From an uncultured Anaeromassilibacillus sp. (GTDB lineage Bacteria; Bacillota; Clostridia; Oscillospirales; Acutalibacteraceae), in assembly GCA_930987725.1 (NCBI GenBank), contig CAKNKY010000008.1:1-62220 (forward strand): DNA of 62,220 nucleotides, given 5' to 3'. The position numbers and the translations under genes were made by a program. This document shows, piece by piece, positions 1 through 8,943 of this stretch (positions are counted from its first letter, which is position 1; the number at the start of each line of letters is the position of its first letter). The notes beneath the pieces are model-generated. The model did not search any database, was not told the origin of the DNA, and saw only the letters and a list, made by a program, of their open reading frames with translations.

Positions 1-9
1 GCAAAAAAA

Positions 10-35
10 CTGCTCTGGCTTAATTGCCGGAGCAG
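10..35. terminator. Bidirectional intrinsic terminator
   Basis: Ten-base arms (CTGCTCTGGC and GCCGGAGCAG) surround a 6-base loop. Runs of T follow on both strands (seven on the minus side, five on the plus side). It can end the spore-protein transcript coming from the right and an unseen plus-strand gene to the left of the window. Confidence 0.8.
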
Positions 36-50
36 GTTTTTCTACAGGCT

Positions 51-80
51 GAGGCGCCACCGGAAATCCGGTGGCGCCTC
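51..80. repeat. Perfect inverted repeat downstream of the spore protein gene
   Basis: Fourteen-base arms (GAGGCGCCACCGGA and its complement) are separated by only two bases. No T run follows on either strand, so it is probably an RNA 3'-end stabilising hairpin or a secondary terminator arm rather than the terminator itself. Confidence 0.6.
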
Positions 81-96
81 ATTCCACGCAAGAGCT

Positions 97-288
97 TTAC
101 TTCATGTTCTGCTCGTAGCTCTCAATCATATTCTTGACCATCTGCCCACCAACGCTGCCAGCCTCTTTCGAGGTCAGATCACCGTTATAACCCTGCTTCA
201 GGTTAACACCCACTTCAGAAGCGGCCTTCATCTTGAACTGGTCAAGAGCGGAACGAGCTTCAGGAACAACATTCTTCTTGCTGGACAT
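97..288 (-). CDS. Alpha/beta-type small acid-soluble spore protein (SASP)
   Basis: A 63-residue DNA-binding protein that coats spore chromosomal DNA and is degraded at germination. The family core is visible: EARSALDQFKMKAASEVGVN in the first half and LTSKEAGSVGGQMVKNMIE in the second, matching the two helical segments of alpha/beta SASPs, including the germination-protease region. The start MSSKKN is chosen because AAGGAG lies 10 bases upstream. A longer in-frame extension to about position 432 has no ribosome site and no family similarity. It is monocistronic, with a terminator at 10-35. It shows that the organism forms endospores. Confidence 0.93.
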   Translation of the reverse strand: MSSKKNVVPEARSALDQFKMKAASEVGVNLKQGYNGDLTSKEAGSVGGQMVKNMIESYEQNMK

Positions 289-359
289 TATACATACACT
301 CCTTATTTCTTTTTTGAATTTTGCGTTTGCACTCATAGTGTATGTCATCCTGCCATAAA

Positions 360-388
360 TATAATTGCCAATATTTTGCTGAACATTC
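360..388 (-). promoter_or_regulatory. Possible forespore (sigma-G type) promoter of the SASP gene
   Basis: On the minus strand GAATG (fits the GHATR -35) is followed after 17 bases by AATTATA (one mismatch to CATNHTA). This implies a leader of about 65 bases before the SASP start. Forespore control is known for the family; the assignment of this site is inference. Confidence 0.4.
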
Positions 389-400
389 TTGCGGGTTCCT

Positions 401-940
401 TCAAATGGAATATCCCCGTTCCGTAGAAACACCGCAAAGAAGAAGGGTCATGGCAATCGGAAGAATCTGATGAGGATGTCTCTTGCTCTGCAGCATCACA
501 GTAAAGTCATGGGGTTCCACCAGATTTCCGCCCAGTGTGAGCACACTTCTCTGTAAACTAAGCACGGCAGTATCCTCCTCTATGCTGGCAAGACTGAGTG
601 TGTCACGCGCACTGCACCCGCAGGAAATCACGGGTGCAGACTGGTGACGCAACGCACAGGCTCCGCTGTGATTTCCAGATTCCAACACAGCCCAGATCCC
701 GGAAGGAAGGGAAAGTTCCCGGCCGGAACAACTGTTCTTCATCAAAAGCAGCCCTTTGCTTACGGAAAAAGACGGCAGGCACTCACATTCGTAAACAAAA
801 AAAGCCGGGGCTTCCTCCGGTGCCTGAAAAAAAACGCCTTCCTCCATATAAAGCACGCTTCCGCATTGTGCCAGCGCACCAAGCAGCGCCGTTCTCAAAA
901 CTACATCACGGCGATCTCCGTAAAGAAAAATCGTATGCAT
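401..940 (-). CDS. Hypothetical protein, 179 aa
   Basis: Not recognised. The reading frame is supported by a strong AAGGAGG site 8 bases before the ATG and by its position 61 bases after another small gene on the same strand, with which it probably forms a two-gene operon. The N-terminus (MHTIFLYGDRRDVVLRTALL) looks like a beta strand-turn-helix start of an alpha/beta fold. There is a CGC pair near residue 107 and no signal peptide or membrane segment. There is no motif that assigns a reaction. Confidence 0.65.
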   Translation of the reverse strand: MHTIFLYGDRRDVVLRTALLGALAQCGSVLYMEEGVFFQAPEEAPAFFVYECECLPSFSVSKGLLLMKNSCSGRELSLPSGIWAVLESGNHSGACALRHQSAPVISCGCSARDTLSLASIEEDTAVLSLQRSVLTLGGNLVEPHDFTVMLQSKRHPHQILPIAMTLLLCGVSTERGYSI

Positions 941-1001
941 GGTTCCGCCTCCTTAACCGCCGAATGATTCCATACTGCTAGTATCGGGAAAGCAAAGGTG
1001 T

Positions 1002-1235
1002 TTATGTATGATTTTGTGCTGTATTCTCCAAAAAATCCTGCAGATACGCAAGTAAAACGGATGCCTGTTGCCGATCCAATTGAATGCTGGCCGGCGACAC
1101 CTCCACCCCTTTCTCCGCTCCTGCAGCTGCCGTCCACAAAGAGAACGCTTTATCGTTGTATGACACATCGAGCACAGTCTTTCGATTCCAGTGAATCGGT
1201 CTGTGGCAATATCGAATTTGCGTAATATAGGCCAT
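1002..1235 (-). CDS. Hypothetical protein, 77 aa
   Basis: Not recognised. A small soluble protein whose start is supported by a GGGGAGG site 7 bases before the ATG. It is transcribed first in a probable two-gene operon with the 179-residue unknown protein and divergently from the deacetylase-like gene, whose start is only 41 bases away. The C-terminal half (LDRQQASVLLAYLQDFLEN) should form an amphipathic helix. No cysteines cluster and no membrane segment is present. Confidence 0.55.
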   Translation of the reverse strand: MAYITQIRYCHRPIHWNRKTVLDVSYNDKAFSLWTAAAGAEKGVEVSPASIQLDRQQASVLLAYLQDFLENTAQNHT

Positions 1236-1276
1236 TTTGATTTCCTCCCCTGGAAAAAATAGAAAGGTGAGAACGT

Positions 1277-2026
1277 ATGGAACGCAAATATTTGAAGCTG
1301 ATAGGGGCTCTACTCCTTTTATTTTTTTGCATTACAGGTGGATTTCCCCAAACAGAGCCGGCTGCCCCCGTCTGGCTTTCTGAAATCGGACCAATCTGCC
1401 GGGGAAATGTAGGCACTGATAAAATCATTGCTTTATCCTTTGAGACGCTGCCGGATGATCAGGAAACAGGTGAACTTCTGGCTCTTCTCGCTCGTTATGA
1501 CATTCGCGCTACGTTTTTTTTGAAAGGAGAATGGGCGGCGGCTTACCCGGAGCAAGCACGTAAAATTGCTGAATCCGGCCACGAGATCGGCAATCATTCG
1601 CAGCATCATTCCCTCACGCTTTGCGAACGTTCCTACACGGAAATGCTGCAGGAATTGAAAGAAGCCAATGACACCCTGTTGGCATGTACAGGCGAACTAC
1701 CCACCTTGTTTCGGCCTCCTTACGGCAATTGGAACGACACCCTGCTTGAGGCGGCCCGACAATTGAATCTGGAAACTGTTTTGTGGGATATCGACAGTCT
1801 GGACTGGCAAAACGAATCGCCCCGCGCCATGAAAACCCGTATTATGCGGGAAGCAGGGCCCGGGTCTATCCTCCGCTTTCAGGATGCAGCCCGTTCCACC
1901 ATTGCGGGGGTCAATCAGACGATCGAAAGTCTGCTGGGTGCCGGCTTTCAAATCACAACAGTCAGCGATTTATTAAACTACAGAATTGGGAAGTCTGCCT
2001 CACAAACACATCAGACAGCCGAATAA
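1277..2026 (+). CDS. Polysaccharide deacetylase (NodB) domain protein with degenerate active site
   Basis: A 249-residue exported or membrane-anchored protein: residues 6-24 form a hydrophobic signal/anchor, then a NodB-type carbohydrate esterase 4 domain follows. Motif 2 is intact (H107-S-Q-H-H111), as are motif 3 (RPPYG, 146-150) and motif 4 (D171-I-D-S-L-D-W). Motif 1, normally TFDDG with the catalytic base and a metal ligand, is SFETL (54-58), and the motif 5 histidine is replaced (ILRFQD, 198-203). It is therefore probably a weak or non-catalytic relative of the PdaB/YlxY sporulation deacetylases. An AGAAAGGTGAG ribosome site precedes the ATG. A shared terminator follows. Confidence 0.85.
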   Translation: MERKYLKLIGALLLLFFCITGGFPQTEPAAPVWLSEIGPICRGNVGTDKIIALSFETLPDDQETGELLALLARYDIRATFFLKGEWAAAYPEQARKIAESGHEIGNHSQHHSLTLCERSYTEMLQELKEANDTLLACTGELPTLFRPPYGNWNDTLLEAARQLNLETVLWDIDSLDWQNESPRAMKTRIMREAGPGSILRFQDAARSTIAGVNQTIESLLGAGFQITTVSDLLNYRIGKSASQTHQTAE

Positions 2027-2059
2027 CAAAGAGCCGGCCATGAAAGCCGGCTCTTTGTT
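2025..2059. terminator. Bidirectional terminator between convergent genes
   Basis: A perfect 14-base inverted repeat (AACAAAGAGCCGGC) with a 7-base loop. It overlaps the stop codons of both flanking genes, so one hairpin serves both convergent transcripts. Confidence 0.85.
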
Positions 2060-3980
2060 ACGCTTCATTATTATTCGGGGCCAAAGCATCCGTCTCCTCG
2101 GCATGACCTGAGTAAGTGGGCACCAGCCGGTGAACAATGCCAATCATTTTCACATTGTCAATACCCGCAACAGAGCGCAACTCATCCAAATCCTGCAGGA
2201 AACTTTCCTCGTTGAAGGGGATCGGTGTACCGATATAGATCAGCTTGTGAGAGGTCTTTTGGCAGCCGCCTTCACTGTCCAGAAGCAATTCTTCATACAG
2301 CTTCTCACCAGGACGAAGTCCTGTATACGTGATTTTGATATCGACATCCGGCTCAAAACCCGAAAGCCGAATCATATTACGGGCCAAGTCTACAATCTTT
2401 ACAGGCTGTCCCATGTCAAGAACAAAGATTTCTCCGCCCTTTGCCATACCTCCGGCCTGGATCACCAGACGCGCTGCCTCTGGAATGGTCATGAAATAAC
2501 GTATGATGTCCGGATGCGTAACCGTCACAGGACCCCCCGCCGCAATCTGCCGCTTAAACAGGGGAATCACACTGCCGTTGCTGCCCAGCACATTGCCAAA
2601 CCGAACAGCCACATATTCTGTATTTTTGCTGTGACGGCTGCTGTATTGAATAATCAGCTCGCAAATACGTTTTGTAGCACCCATAATATTGGTTGGGTTC
2701 ACCGCTTTGTCGGTGGAAATCAGAACCATGCGCTTCACATGGTATTTATCGCACGCCTGAGCAACATTCCACGTGCCAAACACATTGTTCTTCACAGCCT
2801 CACCGGGGCTCAGTTCCATCAAGGGCACATGCTTGTGCGCAGCGGCATGGAAGACCACATCCGGCCGGCAGACATCCATCACATGCTCCACACGCAGACG
2901 ATCGCGCACGGAACCAATCAAAACTTCAAGATTCAAATTTTTAAACTGCATCAGCAGTTCATTCTGGAGATCGTAGGCATTATTCTCATAAATATCAAAA
3001 ATAATGATCTTCTTGGGATGAAAATACGCGATCTGCCGGCAGAGCTCCGATCCAATCGAACCGCCACCTCCTGTTACGAGAATGGTCTTCCCCTTCAAAT
3101 AACCGCTGATTTCCTCCACGTTCAAGTGAACTTCATCGCGGCCAAGCAGATCCAGGATGTCAATGTCTCGAATGGGATTAGTTTGCTTGTCATCGCTCTG
3201 CATCAACTCATACAAAGCAGGAAGCGTTTTCAAACGGCAGCCTGTCTTTGCACAGATACTTAAAATATCCTGCTTATCCTTTTTGTCTGCATTGGAAATA
3301 GCAAGCAAAATCTGATCAATGTCATACCGGGCGGCCATACGGGGAATGCTTTCCCTTCCACCCACTACTTTCACGCCATGAATCCTGGTGCCGCGTTTTG
3401 CACGATTGTCATCTATGGCAATCACAGGAATCCCCTGGCTTTCCGGCGCAGATTTCATGTCTTTGATGATCATGGAACCCATTTCACCGGCTCCGATAAC
3501 CATGACGCGCTGAAAGTCCTCATTTTCCCTGTGCAGTTCGTTCTTTCTCTTTCTTCTGTGCCACAATCGAACCGAAAATCTGGAGCCGCCGACAAACAGA
3601 AGCATGAGGGCCCAGCCAATGACATAGACAGAGATGGGCAAACGATGGATCAACAATCCGTTGACGCGGAAATGCCCGCCCACGAGAAAGCCCAGAATCG
3701 CAGAGAGAATACCTGCAATGGTTGTACCGAAAAAGATTTGAAGTAGCTCATCCATGCTGGCAAATTGCCACATCGTGTTGTAAAACCGCAAAACAAAAAA
3801 AGCAGCGATAGAGACAATTGTCATGTAGGGAACAAGAAACGCAAAATATTCGTATTCATGCCACGGAATGTTTCCTTCAAACCGGAGTTCCATCGCGAGG
3901 AAATAGCTGAAAAAGACGACAACAATATCAATCACGATCTGAGGCACAGCCTGTGACAGATGAAACCTTTTTATTTTCAT
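2058..3980 (-). CDS. Membrane-bound nucleotide-sugar 4,6-dehydratase/epimerase (CapD/EpsC/PglF family)
   Basis: A 640-residue polysaccharide biosynthesis enzyme acting on UDP-activated N-acetyl sugars at the inner face of the membrane. About four hydrophobic segments occupy the first 130 residues. A first Rossmann-like domain follows (VMVIGAGEMGSMIIKDM near residue 160), then the catalytic short-chain dehydrogenase domain, with TGGGGSIGSELCRQI binding NAD(P) and STDKAVNPTNIMGATKR carrying the altered SDR active site typical of the family. The ATG at 3980 (MKIKRF) is preferred because GGGAG lies 7 bases upstream; a TTG eight codons earlier has no such site. It is monocistronic. Confidence 0.92.
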   Translation of the reverse strand: MKIKRFHLSQAVPQIVIDIVVVFFSYFLAMELRFEGNIPWHEYEYFAFLVPYMTIVSIAAFFVLRFYNTMWQFASMDELLQIFFGTTIAGILSAILGFLVGGHFRVNGLLIHRLPISVYVIGWALMLLFVGGSRFSVRLWHRRKRKNELHRENEDFQRVMVIGAGEMGSMIIKDMKSAPESQGIPVIAIDDNRAKRGTRIHGVKVVGGRESIPRMAARYDIDQILLAISNADKKDKQDILSICAKTGCRLKTLPALYELMQSDDKQTNPIRDIDILDLLGRDEVHLNVEEISGYLKGKTILVTGGGGSIGSELCRQIAYFHPKKIIIFDIYENNAYDLQNELLMQFKNLNLEVLIGSVRDRLRVEHVMDVCRPDVVFHAAAHKHVPLMELSPGEAVKNNVFGTWNVAQACDKYHVKRMVLISTDKAVNPTNIMGATKRICELIIQYSSRHSKNTEYVAVRFGNVLGSNGSVIPLFKRQIAAGGPVTVTHPDIIRYFMTIPEAARLVIQAGGMAKGGEIFVLDMGQPVKIVDLARNMIRLSGFEPDVDIKITYTGLRPGEKLYEELLLDSEGGCQKTSHKLIYIGTPIPFNEESFLQDLDELRSVAGIDNVKMIGIVHRLVPTYSGHAEETDALAPNNNEA

Positions 3981-4030
3981 GAAATGACTCCCAGCTTTTT
4001 GCAAAATTTGTCTATGCTACAGTATCGTTT

Positions 4031-4039
4031 AGTATAGCA
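4031..4039 (-). promoter_or_regulatory. Extended -10 promoter of the dehydratase gene
   Basis: On the minus strand TGC-TATACT fits an extended -10 element (TGnTATAAT, one mismatch) about 50 bases before the start. No good -35 lies 16-18 bases upstream, as is usual for extended -10 promoters. Confidence 0.45.
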
Positions 4040-4093
4040 CAATTCAGACAAAAAAGGAACCTGCTTTTTGAAAAAAGAGAACAAGAAAAGCGT

Positions 4094-4786
4094 TTAAATG
4101 ATGCCGCGCAGAACCTCCAGATCCAAAATTGTGACCACTCTTCCCTCTCTCGTTATAATTCCAAAACGCTCCAACGAATCAAACGCCCGGTAGAGAGAAG
4201 CCCTTCCGATATTCAGGACTTTTGAAAGATCCTGATATGTCACGGGAATGTTGCATTCATAAGGATAACATGCCGGACAAATGGATAAAAGATAACCAGC
4301 CAGCCGCTGCTCAGCTGTGCCGCCTGTGAAGATATCAATTCTTTTATTGAGAAATTGGATTCTTGTGGCAAGATAGGAGATATAGTTTTCTGCTGTCATC
4401 GGTTCCCTTCGGAAAAGGGAACGAAGAAGTTCTTCCGGCAAAAACAGGACTTTACTGCGCCGCACAACTTGAATATCGGACACATATTCCTGGCTGTTCA
4501 CAAACAGACCGGCCACACCAAAGATTCCGGAAGAAAAGAATGTGTTGAGTAAAATGAAAGTCCCGTCCTTCGCCTGCTTAATGGCCCTGACTTCTCCGGA
4601 AACAACAATTCCCATGCATTTCCGAAAATGGTCTCGTGTAAAGATATACTCCCCAGGCTCAAACTGAAAGCATTCACAAAGGGGAGACAGGAAGACCGAC
4701 TCCGCAAGCTCCGTTTTTGTCCGCTGAAACAAAAAGATATTCCTGAAGATTTCAAAATGTTTTGAGCGCTTTGGCATTACTTTCAT
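4094..4786 (-). CDS. Crp/Fnr-family transcriptional regulator
   Basis: 230 residues. An N-terminal cyclic-nucleotide-binding-like beta-barrel (about 30-150; FEPGEYIFTRDHFRKCMGIVVSGE and FGVAGLF) is followed by a dimerisation helix and a C-terminal winged helix (about 180-228; TYQDLSKVLNIGRASLYRAF). There is no N-terminal cysteine cluster for an Fnr iron-sulfur centre; cysteines occur at CECF and CPACYPYEC, and a metal or redox role is only a possibility. The gene lies immediately downstream of the butyryl-CoA operon terminator and has its own promoter. A role in fermentative or redox control is plausible, but the sequence does not reveal its targets. Confidence 0.88.
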   Translation of the reverse strand: MKVMPKRSKHFEIFRNIFLFQRTKTELAESVFLSPLCECFQFEPGEYIFTRDHFRKCMGIVVSGEVRAIKQAKDGTFILLNTFFSSGIFGVAGLFVNSQEYVSDIQVVRRSKVLFLPEELLRSLFRREPMTAENYISYLATRIQFLNKRIDIFTGGTAEQRLAGYLLSICPACYPYECNIPVTYQDLSKVLNIGRASLYRAFDSLERFGIITREGRVVTILDLEVLRGII

Positions 4787-4830
4787 CGTTTACCATCCCA
4801 AAATGAATCAATCGATGCAAAACCTTTCTT

Positions 4831-4859
4831 ATTATAGGGCAGCAGAACAAAAAGATCAA
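4831..4859 (-). promoter_or_regulatory. Sigma-A promoter of the Crp/Fnr gene
   Basis: On the minus strand TTGATC, 17 bases, TATAAT. It lies between the etfA terminator and the regulator gene, so the regulator is transcribed independently. Confidence 0.75.
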
Positions 4860-4870
4860 GTTAAGTAAGG

Positions 4871-4906
4871 AAAGAGAGGCTGCCGCAAAAGCGGCAGCCT
4901 CTCTTT
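4871..4906 (-). terminator. Terminator of the butyryl-CoA operon
   Basis: A perfect 16-base inverted repeat (AAAGAGAGGCTGCCGC) with an AAAA loop lies 22 bases after the etfA stop codon. The U-side of the stem supplies a short U tract. Confidence 0.85.
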
Positions 4907-4927
4907 CTAAATTCAAAATATTCAAAA

Positions 4928-5947
4928 TCAGCCGTTTTGGCGCGCAGCCATAGCTTCCTTCACCTTTTCGGTGAAAATAGGCAGAATCTTCGTCAGATCT
5001 CCAACAATGCCGTAATCGGCAACTTCAAAAATCGGAGCGGATTCATCCTTGTTGATGGCAATGATCACGTCGGACTCTTCCATACCGGCCAGATGCTGAA
5101 TAGCACCGGAAATGCCACAGGCAATGTAGAGATTCGGGCGAACCGTCTTGCCGGTCTGGCCAACCTGAATGTCCTTCTCGGCCCAGCCTGCATCCACACA
5201 GGCACGGGAAGCGCTGACCTCACCACCAATGGCCTCAGCCAGATCACTCAACAGCTTGAAATTCTCAGGGCAGCCAACGCCGCGGCCGCCGGAAACAAGG
5301 ATCTTCGCATCCTGAATGTCAATCTTGTTGCTGACCTTCTTGATGACTTCTTCCACTTCCACATAGTTGTGGTTGGGAACAAATTCAAGATCCAGCTTCT
5401 CCACTTCAGCCTTTGCACCCTTGACAGGCTTAATCTTCTGCATGACGCCGGGGCGAACCGTGGCCATCTGCGGACGATGCTCAGGGCAAAGAATCGTAGC
5501 CATGATGTTGCCGCCGAAAGCCGGACGAGTCATCTGCAGGCCCTTCGTCTCCAGATCAACTTCCAGCTTTGTGCAGTCAGCCGTCAAGCCGGTACGAACT
5601 CTGGCAGACACACGGGGGGCCAGGTCACGACCAATAGCGGTTGCACCGTACAGCACAACGGAGGGCTTGTACTTCTCAATGATGGCCGAGATGGCATAAG
5701 CATAGGGTTCCGTGCGGTACGGCTCCAGCGCCTCATTGTCAACCATTACAATCTTATCGGCGCCGTATTCTGCAAGCTCATCGCAAAGAGACTCCACGTT
5801 GTAGCCCAAAAGAATGGCGGTTACCTGCGTATCCATCGCAGCAGCAAGCTCTTTTGCCTTACCGATCAATTCAAAAGAAACGCCGGTGATTTTGTTATCG
5901 ACCTGCTGGACGAAAACATATACACCTTTATAATCCTGTAAATTCAT
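4928..5947 (-). CDS. etfA: Electron transfer flavoprotein, alpha subunit
   Basis: 339 residues, the usual length. EtfA binds FAD and with EtfB carries electrons between NADH, ferredoxin and butyryl-CoA dehydrogenase. The N-terminal domain (GVSFELIGKAKELAAAM) is followed by the conserved C-terminal FAD-binding half: VSGGRGVGCPENF near 230, VGQTGKTVRPNLYIACGISGAIQH near 270-295, and INKDESAPIFEVADYGIVGDL near 305-325. It is the last gene of the operon, 53 bases after etfB and just before the terminator. In butyrate producers this pair with Bcd is electron-bifurcating; here that is family inference. Confidence 0.96.
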   Translation of the reverse strand: MNLQDYKGVYVFVQQVDNKITGVSFELIGKAKELAAAMDTQVTAILLGYNVESLCDELAEYGADKIVMVDNEALEPYRTEPYAYAISAIIEKYKPSVVLYGATAIGRDLAPRVSARVRTGLTADCTKLEVDLETKGLQMTRPAFGGNIMATILCPEHRPQMATVRPGVMQKIKPVKGAKAEVEKLDLEFVPNHNYVEVEEVIKKVSNKIDIQDAKILVSGGRGVGCPENFKLLSDLAEAIGGEVSASRACVDAGWAEKDIQVGQTGKTVRPNLYIACGISGAIQHLAGMEESDVIIAINKDESAPIFEVADYGIVGDLTKILPIFTEKVKEAMAARQNG

Positions 5948-6000
5948 GATATGTTCACCACTTTCAATGTTCTGAAAATATACATCCCGCCAAGTCGAAC

Positions 6001-6783
6001 TTAAATGATGAATTTCTCTCTGAGTTTCTCGAGCATGTATTCGGCCGAATCCTCGGGATCAAGCTGCACAACCGTGCCCGCTGCTTTCAAGCTCTTCGGG
6101 AAGCTCTTAAACACTCTCGTGGGCGAGCCCTTAAGGCCGATTCTGTCGCGATCTACTTCAATATCATTTACGGTCCAAACCGTAACCTTCTTCTCGCGGT
6201 ATGCGTCGAAGATTCCGCCGGGCGTCATGTAACGCGGCTGGTTCAGTTCGCTCAGAGCCGTGATCAGGCAAGGCATCTTGACCTTCACAACATGATAGCG
6301 GTCTTCATACTGACGCTTCACGATGACGGTGTCGCCTTCCACCTTAATATCTTCCGCATAGCTGACATTCGGGATATTCAGATGCTCAGCAATCTGCGGA
6401 CCAACCTGAGCCGTGTCACCGTCGATAGCCTGGCGACCCGTGATGATCAGATCATAAGGCAACTTCTTGATGCCGGCAGCAATCGTGGTAGAGGTAGCCA
6501 GCGTGTCGGCGCCGCCGAACGCTCTGTCGGTAATCAGGACAGCTTCATCCGCACCCATGGCAAGCGCTTCACGCAGAGCTGTGTCGGCCTGCGGCGGGCC
6601 CATGGTGATAACCGTGACATGAGCGCCGAACTGATCCTTCAGGCGAAGAGCGGCCTCAAGGCCAGCCTTATCATCGGGGTTGATAATGCTGGGGACGCCG
6701 TCACGGATCAGGGTGCCGGTTACAGGATCCAGCTTAACCTCGTTTGTATTCGGAACCTGCTTAATGCAAACTACAATATTCAA
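6001..6783 (-). CDS. etfB: Electron transfer flavoprotein, beta subunit
   Basis: 260 residues. Shows the EtfB hallmarks: NIVVCIKQVPNTNEVKLDP at the start, INPDDKAGLEAALRLKD, ITMGPPQADTALREALAMGADEA, TGRQAIDGDTAQVGPQIAEHL and the ETF signature region around VEGDTVIVKRQYEDRY. In bifurcating Etf complexes the beta subunit holds the second FAD. The initiation codon is TTG, with AAGGAG 9 bases upstream; no in-frame ATG precedes it. It lies 34 bases downstream of bcd and upstream of etfA, in the order seen in clostridial bcd-etfBA groups. Confidence 0.96.
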   Translation of the reverse strand: MNIVVCIKQVPNTNEVKLDPVTGTLIRDGVPSIINPDDKAGLEAALRLKDQFGAHVTVITMGPPQADTALREALAMGADEAVLITDRAFGGADTLATSTTIAAGIKKLPYDLIITGRQAIDGDTAQVGPQIAEHLNIPNVSYAEDIKVEGDTVIVKRQYEDRYHVVKVKMPCLITALSELNQPRYMTPGGIFDAYREKKVTVWTVNDIEVDRDRIGLKGSPTRVFKSFPKSLKAAGTVVQLDPEDSAEYMLEKLREKFII

Positions 6784-6817
6784 AGAATGTCACTCCTTCT
6801 GGGCTTTACAGCAATCA

Positions 6818-7957
6818 TTATTTCAGGATATTGCCGGAGATAACCATGCGCTGCACTTCGCTGGTGCCCTCGTAGATTTCCGTAATCTTTGCATCACGCA
6901 TCATGCGCTCAACAGGATATTCCCTGGTGTAGCCGTAACCGCCGTGGAGCTGAACAGCCTTCGTGGTTACTTCCATGGCAACCTCTGCCGCAAGCAGCTT
7001 CGCCATAGCAGCCTCCACAGAGTAAACCTTCTGCGTATCCTTAGCAAGGGCAGCACGATAAACAAGAAGCTTTGCAGCCTCAATTTTCGTCTTCATGTCA
7101 GCCAGCTGGAACTGCGTATTCTGGAACTTGGCAATCGGACGGCCAAACTGCTTCCTCTCCTTGACGTACTTCACCGTCTCCTCAAAAGCACCTTCGGCAA
7201 TGCCGAGAGCCTGCGCGGCAATGCCGATACGGCCGCCGTCCAGCGTATGCATGGCAATCTTGAAGCCCTGGCCCTCTTTTCCAAGCAAATTCTCCTTCGG
7301 AACGATGCAGTTCTCAAAAATCAGCTCAGTCGTGGAGGAACCACGGATGCCCATCTTCTTTTCCTTGGTACCGATGCGGAAACCCGGGAAATCCTTCTCC
7401 ACGATGAAAGCAGAGATTCCGCGCGTGCCTTTGGACTTATCCGTCATGGCAAAAATGATGTAAATATCAGCCTTGCCGCCGTTCGTGATGAAAATCTTGC
7501 TGCCGTTGAGGACATAGTGGTCGCCCTCCAGAACAGCCTTCGTCTGCTGGCCGGAAGCATCCGTGCCCGCATTCGGCTCGGTGAGGCCGAACGCACCCAA
7601 CTTTTCGCCCTTGGCGAGCGGAACAAGATATTTCTGGATCTGCTCCGGTGTGCCGTACATCTTAATCGGGTCGGAACCAAGAGAAGTGTGGGCGGAAACG
7701 ATAACGCCCGTGGTAGCGCAAACCTTCGACAGCTCTTCCACGCAGAGAACATAGGTAAGCGTGTCACAACCCTGGCCGCCATACTCCTTCGGCTGAGGAA
7801 TACCCAAGAAGCCCAGCTTTGCCATCTTCTCTACTGTTTCAGCCGGAAAACGCTCCAGCTCGTCAACTTCTTGCGCCAGGGGCTTAACTTCATTTTCCGC
7901 GAAATCGTGGAAAAGAGTGCGAGCCATTTCCTGTTCTTTAGAAAGCACGAAATTCAT
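6818..7957 (-). CDS. bcd: Butyryl-CoA dehydrogenase (short-chain acyl-CoA dehydrogenase)
   Basis: 379 residues from [12 protein letters not shown]. Reduces crotonyl-CoA to butyryl-CoA with electrons from EtfAB. Family features: [19 protein letters not shown] (flavin contact), [25 protein letters not shown]-like [15 protein letters not shown], and [37 protein letters not shown] with the catalytic glutamate in the IYEGTSEVQ stretch. The ATG at 7957 is chosen because GGAGG lies 10 bases upstream; an upstream TTG overlaps that ribosome site. Operon context with thl, crt, hbd and etfBA points to the butyrate pathway rather than fatty-acid breakdown. Confidence 0.95.
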   Translation of the reverse strand: MNFVLSKEQEMARTLFHDFAENEVKPLAQEVDELERFPAETVEKMAKLGFLGIPQPKEYGGQGCDTLTYVLCVEELSKVCATTGVIVSAHTSLGSDPIKMYGTPEQIQKYLVPLAKGEKLGAFGLTEPNAGTDASGQQTKAVLEGDHYVLNGSKIFITNGGKADIYIIFAMTDKSKGTRGISAFIVEKDFPGFRIGTKEKKMGIRGSSTTELIFENCIVPKENLLGKEGQGFKIAMHTLDGGRIGIAAQALGIAEGAFEETVKYVKERKQFGRPIAKFQNTQFQLADMKTKIEAAKLLVYRAALAKDTQKVYSVEAAMAKLLAAEVAMEVTTKAVQLHGGYGYTREYPVERMMRDAKITEIYEGTSEVQRMVISGNILK

Positions 7958-8000
7958 AACTCGTCGATCCTCCAATATAGTAAAATAGCAGGGCCAGAAA

Positions 8001-8840
8001 TTACTTTCTGTAATCGTAGAAGCCTACGCCTGTCTTGCGGCCCAGCTTACCGGCACGGACCATCTTTCTGAGCAGCGGATGCGGACGATACTTGGGATCG
8101 CCGGTCTCAGCCTGCAGAACTTCCATGATGGCGAGAACAATATCAAGGCCAACGAGATCGCCCAGAGCGAGCGGGCCCATCGGATGGTTGGCGCCGAGCT
8201 GCATGGCAGTATCAATGCCTTCCACACTGGCAACACCGTCGGCATAGATGCCGATGGCCTCATTGATCATCGGAATCAGGATGCGGTTCACAACAAAACC
8301 GGCAGCTTCCTTCACCTGAACGGGAGTCTTGCCGATCTGCTTAGAGATCTCCACGATCTTCTCCACCACGGCAGGATCCGTCGTCTCACCGGCAATGACT
8401 TCGATGAGCTTCATGACCGGAGCGGGGTTGAAGAAATGCATGCCAACAACAGCACGATCCAAGCCGTTGGAAATCTCCGTGATGGAAAGGGAGGACGTGT
8501 TCGTGGCGAAAATGCAATCGGGCTTGCAGATGCCCTGCAGGTTCTTGAAGATATCCTTCTTCAGGTCAATCTTTTCGAGAGCAGCTTCCACAACGAGATC
8601 GCAATCTGCCACGATTTCATTCGTGCCGGTAGTAATCTTGCTGAGGATAGCATCGGCAGCAGCCTGATCCATCTTGCCCTTGGCAATTCTCTTCTCAAAG
8701 CCCTTTGCAATCTTAGCCTTGCCGTTTGCAGCCCACTCTGCTTTCACGTCGCAGAGGCGAACCTCAAAGCCTTCCGTCTGAGCAAAAGCCTGCGCAATAC
8801 CGGAGCCCATCGTGCCGGCGCCAATAACACCAACGATCAT
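8001..8840 (-). CDS. hbd: 3-hydroxybutyryl-CoA dehydrogenase
   Basis: 279 residues, full length. Reduces acetoacetyl-CoA to 3-hydroxybutyryl-CoA with NAD(P)H. The N-terminal Rossmann motif is [29 protein letters not shown] and the catalytic histidine region [16 protein letters not shown] follow, then the C-terminal domain with [17 protein letters not shown] and [19 protein letters not shown]. The ribosome site is AGGAGG, 8 bases before the ATG. Third gene of the butyryl-CoA operon; a 103-base gap separates it from crt. Confidence 0.97.
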   Translation of the reverse strand: MIVGVIGAGTMGSGIAQAFAQTEGFEVRLCDVKAEWAANGKAKIAKGFEKRIAKGKMDQAAADAILSKITTGTNEIVADCDLVVEAALEKIDLKKDIFKNLQGICKPDCIFATNTSSLSITEISNGLDRAVVGMHFFNPAPVMKLIEVIAGETTDPAVVEKIVEISKQIGKTPVQVKEAAGFVVNRILIPMINEAIGIYADGVASVEGIDTAMQLGANHPMGPLALGDLVGLDIVLAIMEVLQAETGDPKYRPHPLLRKMVRAGKLGRKTGVGFYDYRK

Positions 8841-8943
8841 AATAAAATCCTCCTGTCTGAATTCACAGTTTCTTGTCTTTCAAAAACAGCGTGTTGGGGC
8901 GATGCGCGGTTCCCCGCACAGCACCCGTCTCACGCTGTAATTC

